DNA from: an uncultured Ruminococcus sp.
GTDB lineage: Bacteria > Bacillota > Clostridia > Oscillospirales > CAG-382
Assembly (NCBI GenBank): GCA_902783535.1
Contig: CACZRJ010000093.1
Coordinates: forward strand, 1 to 6,923
Direction of reading: 5' to 3'
DNA: 6,923 nucleotides
Shown here: positions 4,455 to 6,923 of the stretch, piece after piece
Layout: each line of letters opens with the position of its first letter
How positions within the stretch are numbered: the first letter of the stretch is position 1
The notes under the pieces: model-generated
Told to the model about the DNA's origin: nothing
Database searches by the model: none
Seen by the model: only the letters and a program-made list of their open reading frames with translations
Program-made: the position numbers and the translations under genes

Positions 4455-6923
4455 CTACTTCTTGAATTCGACGGACAGTTCGGAAACGGAAATGAAGTGC
4501 ATGCTTCCGCCGGCCGAGCCGATGACGCGCACGCCGTCGCAGGACGCGGGCGACTTGAGCGTGAAGGTATAGCTCTCGTAGTCCGGTCCGAAAGCCGCCT
4601 CCGCGTTTCCGACGGGATACGCCTTGTCGAGCGTCGTTTCCGCCGTCTTCCACTCGCCGCCGACCAGCGTTTCCAGACGGATGCTGCCGTCCTTGAAATA
4701 TCCGCCGTCGTTGAAGTGCGCGCCTTCGGTGAAGGTCACGGATTTCACGGTCTGGCTGCTGCGGAACAGATAGCCGACGAACTCCTCGTGATCGGCCCCG
4801 TCATACGCGAACGTGTCGTACGAAACGTTCATGTAGTTGTCCGAAGAACTCGGGAGATATCCGTCGCGGATGATCTCGATGTCCTTGCATCCGGTCCCGC
4901 GCGGCTCGGTCACGGCGGCGATGATGACCGCGTCCTGCACCGGATCTTTGTCCTGCGGAGGCGCGGGATCCTTGACGTCGTCGAACCGCACGTCCAGTTC
5001 CGCGCAGGAGACGAACGTGGCGGTGCCGCCCGGCTTTCCGATCACCCGGACGCCGTCGCACCAGTCCGCCTTGGACAATTTGAACGTGAACGTCGTGTTG
5101 GGCTCGTTCCCTCCGTATTTCGGGTCGCACGACGCGGAAACGTCCTTCCACTTTCCGTCCTTAAGGATCTGGACGGAGGGCGGATTCTCGAACCATCCGC
5201 CGTTTCCGAAATGCAGTCCTTCGGTAAAGATCACGGCCGTGACGTGAACGGAGCGGTCGAACGAAAGCGCGAACCACTCGCTCTCGGAGTGCGCGCCGGT
5301 ATACGTGTCGTACTGTTCGACGTTCGGCAGCGGGTTCCCGGTCGCGAATCCGTCGGTGATGACGGAAATGTCTTTGCTGCCGCTGCCCGTCGGGCTCTTC
5401 GTCGAACAGGACGGCTTGCTCTCGAATCCGCGGCTGTCGTAGCCCGCGCCGGTCACTTCGACCTTGACGGTCGCGGTGGATTTTTTGTCTCCCGCCTTGA
5501 CGGTGTATTTGATCTCGTACACGCCGTCCTTCTCATACCGGTAGCTGCCGACCACGAACTGGAAGACGGACCCGTCGCCCATGTCCAGCGACTGGGAAGG
5601 CTCTCTCTGATACCCTTCCGGCAGCGCGAACGCGGTCGTGACGCGGACTTCTCCGCGCGTGCCCGGCTCCGCGGCCAGATATGCGTTGACGGCGTCGGAC
5701 GGCCACTGTTCGAACGGCACCAGCCCGTCCTTCGGGAAGTTTTCCGGCTTCGCGACCGGGATCATGCGCGCGCCGTCCTTCGTCTCCACCTTCTTCGCCT
5801 TGAAAACTTCCGAAATGAGCTTCATGGACTTGTCGACGCAGGATTTGAAGGATTCGTCCGTGCAGGAGAAAACGGTGTTCCTGTTGAGCGCGGAAACGAA
5901 TTTGTCAGGCAGTTTCTTCAGCCCGTAGAACGTGCCGAGCACGCCCGCGGAACTGGACGGGTTGCAGTCGGAGTCCTGTCCGCACCGCATGGAGATCAGC
6001 ATGGTCTTCTCGAAGTCGCCTTCTCCCCACAGCAGTCCCATGTGCACGTAGGCCGCGTTGATTTTCGCGTCGATGTTCGCGGCCAGACCCTTCCACGCCA
6101 CGCACCGCGCGCCTTTCGCCCAGTCGTCCTGGATCTTCTTCCAGCACTGTTCCCAGGTCTTTCCGGCTTTGTAGCAGTCGTTGACCGCGTCGAGCACCTT
6201 GCGGAACTTGGTCCCTTCCGGAATGGCCTTCCGTCCCGCTTCGGCGATCTCGTAAACGCTGTCCGCCGTATATGCCGCGGCGTGCATGACGGCGATGTAG
6301 ACCCCGCCGTAGACGCCGTCGCCGTAGTTCATGATGTGGCCGATCTCGAAGGCGCGCTTCGCCGCCTCCTCCGGCATGCCGGGATAGAGGTTGCCCAGGA
6401 AGTCCGCCTCGATCTGCCAGTCGATGTCGTCGCAGTGATAGTTGTATTTGTAGCTCCCGCTGTCGGGCGCCTTGATCCCCGCGCGCAGGTTCGCGCGTCC
6501 CTGCTTGTTCGCGTGATCCAGGCCGAACGTCGTGTCGCGGAAGGCGTCCGCGAGCTTCTGCAGCTTGCAGGACACGCCGTTGTCCGCCATCGCCTCAAGG
6601 AACGGGATCTCCACGTACAGGTCGTCCTGCCCGAACGCGTCGTTGATCATTTCCGGCTTCCATACGGGCACGGCGTTTTCCGGAATGATCCCGCCCTGGT
6701 ACTGGAATTCGGTCGGCGCGCCCCATGTGACGCCCGCCATCTGCGCGGCCCAGGACCCTTCGACGCGGTCCCGGATCTCCTCCTCCGTCATGGCCTTGAC
6801 CGCCGGCCCGGCGTTTCCGCCTTCCGACGTCTCGCCGGACGGAGACGCGCTCCCGTCTTCAGAAACGGGTTCGTCTTCCGAGGGCGTTTCGGGTTCCGAC
6901 GCCGGTTCGGCATTGCTTTCGCC
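4455..6923 (-). CDS. Exported ADP-ribosylglycohydrolase-family protein with tandem C-terminal binding domains (5' end outside window)
   Basis: 822 residues are visible and the frame stays open to the right edge. The Met at 6791 is internal: the 44 residues before it form a Ser/Pro/Glu-rich acidic linker (such as EPASEPETPSEDEPVSEDG), the kind that follows a lipoprotein signal peptide in Bacillota surface proteins. Counting from 6791, an ADP-ribosylglycohydrolase fold spans about 5-325. It has GSWAAQMAGVTWGAPTE (22-28 region ends it), QDD (55-57) where the family has TDDT, CDDIDWQIEADF (120-131), GHIMNYGDGVYGG (151-163) and the metal-site GQDSDCNPSS (271-280). Residues 385-450 look like a small beta-sandwich. 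Two homologous galactose-binding/discoidin-like domains follow (about 465-605 and 627-777). The family cleaves N-glycosidic ADP-ribose or related bonds using two metal ions; with an exported form the substrate is unclear and may be a glycan or nucleoside. The metal Asp residues are kept, but the GDA and TDDT motifs are changed. It ends in the twin hairpins. Confidence 0.85.
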   Translation of the reverse strand, partial: GESNAEPASEPETPSEDEPVSEDGSASPSGETSEGGNAGPAVKAMTEEEIRDRVEGSWAAQMAGVTWGAPTEFQYQGGIIPENAVPVWKPEMINDAFGQDDLYVEIPFLEAMADNGVSCKLQKLADAFRDTTFGLDHANKQGRANLRAGIKAPDSGSYKYNYHCDDIDWQIEADFLGNLYPGMPEEAAKRAFEIGHIMNYGDGVYGGVYIAVMHAAAYTADSVYEIAEAGRKAIPEGTKFRKVLDAVNDCYKAGKTWEQCWKKIQDDWAKGARCVAWKGLAANIDAKINAAYVHMGLLWGEGDFEKTMLISMRCGQDSDCNPSSSAGVLGTFYGLKKLPDKFVSALNRNTVFSCTDESFKSCVDKSMKLISEVFKAKKVETKDGARMIPVAKPENFPKDGLVPFEQWPSDAVNAYLAAEPGTRGEVRVTTAFALPEGYQREPSQSLDMGDGSVFQFVVGSYRYEKDGVYEIKYTVKAGDKKSTATVKVEVTGAGYDSRGFESKPSCSTKSPTGSGSKDISVITDGFATGNPLPNVEQYDTYTGAHSESEWFALSFDRSVHVTAVIFTEGLHFGNGGWFENPPSVQILKDGKWKDVSASCDPKYGGNEPNTTFTFKLSKADWCDGVRVIGKPGGTATFVSCAELDVRFDDVKDPAPPQDKDPVQDAVIIAAVTEPRGTGCKDIEIIRDGYLPSSSDNYMNVSYDTFAYDGADHEEFVGYLFRSSQTVKSVTFTEGAHFNDGGYFKDGSIRLETLVGGEWKTAETTLDKAYPVGNAEAAFGPDYESYTFTLKSPASCDGVRVIGSAGGSMHFISVSELSVEFKK
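4461..5399 (-). repeat. Duplicated C-terminal galactose-binding-like domain
   Basis: Two domains of about 140-150 residues lie in tandem within the exported hydrolase, encoded at 5399-4977 and 4913-4461. They share a G-[ST]-G-x-KDI entry, a YDT motif, FTEG-x-HF-x-(N/D)GG-(W/Y)F, then CDGVRVIG-x-x-GG and a closing F-x-S-x-x-EL-x-V strand. They have diverged well beyond recent duplication. A Pro/Asp-rich linker (around 4977-4920) separates them. The pattern fits discoidin (F5/8 type C) or NPCBM-like folds that bind sugars on cell surfaces, but the exact family is inferred. Confidence 0.7.

Noticed and set aside
4288..4653. N-terminal extension of the repressor frame up to a Met at 4653
   Set aside because: It would begin inside the hydrolase gene and read through the twin hairpins and the consensus promoter. 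The LexA fold begins at the ATG at 4287, which has its own ribosome site.

Overview
The window looks like a chromosomal segment of a GC-rich Bacillota bacterium, probably a clostridial lineage. The reasons are a YolD-family protein beside a UvrX/YqjW-type Y-family polymerase (a pairing typical of Bacillota), strong purine-rich ribosome binding sites (GGAGG, AAGGAG), consensus sigma-A-type promoters, and a secreted multidomain protein of a kind common in gut and sediment Clostridia. The species cannot be named from the sequence. All six protein genes are on the minus strand, so transcription runs from the right edge to the left.

Layout in transcription order. (1) 6923-4455: the 3' part of a large gene, open through the right edge, for a probably exported protein. 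It has a Ser/Pro/Glu-rich linker, an ADP-ribosylglycohydrolase domain, a small beta-sandwich-like segment, and two homologous copies of a galactose-binding/discoidin-like C-terminal domain. (2) 4454-4381: twin GC hairpins enclosed by an 8-bp outer inverted repeat, probably the terminator. (3) 4355-4287: a consensus promoter carrying two matching operator-like palindromes 30 bp apart. (4) 4287-1640: a four-gene unit made of a LexA-type self-cleaving repressor, a 72-residue Cys-rich zinc-ribbon-like protein, a Y-family DNA polymerase and a YolD-family protein. (5) 1570-1476: a second promoter with two palindromes. (6) 1475-99: a membrane-anchored GGDEF diguanylate cyclase. (7) 43-15: a further promoter reading out of the left edge.

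The central unit reads as a self-contained SOS mutagenesis cassette. In this interpretation the repressor sits on its own promoter, DNA damage (RecA filament) triggers cleavage at a Cys-Gly bond, and the operon then releases an error-prone polymerase with its YolD partner. The Cys-rich protein between repressor and polymerase has no assigned role. The operator-like sites share AACCTNNGGTT, which differs in spacing from the Bacillus LexA box. The polymerase and the zinc-ribbon gene appear to use GTG and TTG starts, and a structured leader precedes the polymerase, suggesting extra limits on its expression. The diguanylate cyclase and the exported hydrolase have their own signals and no evident functional link to the cassette.

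No tRNA, rRNA, CRISPR array, insertion sequence or attachment site was seen. There is no gene-free stretch above 300 bases.
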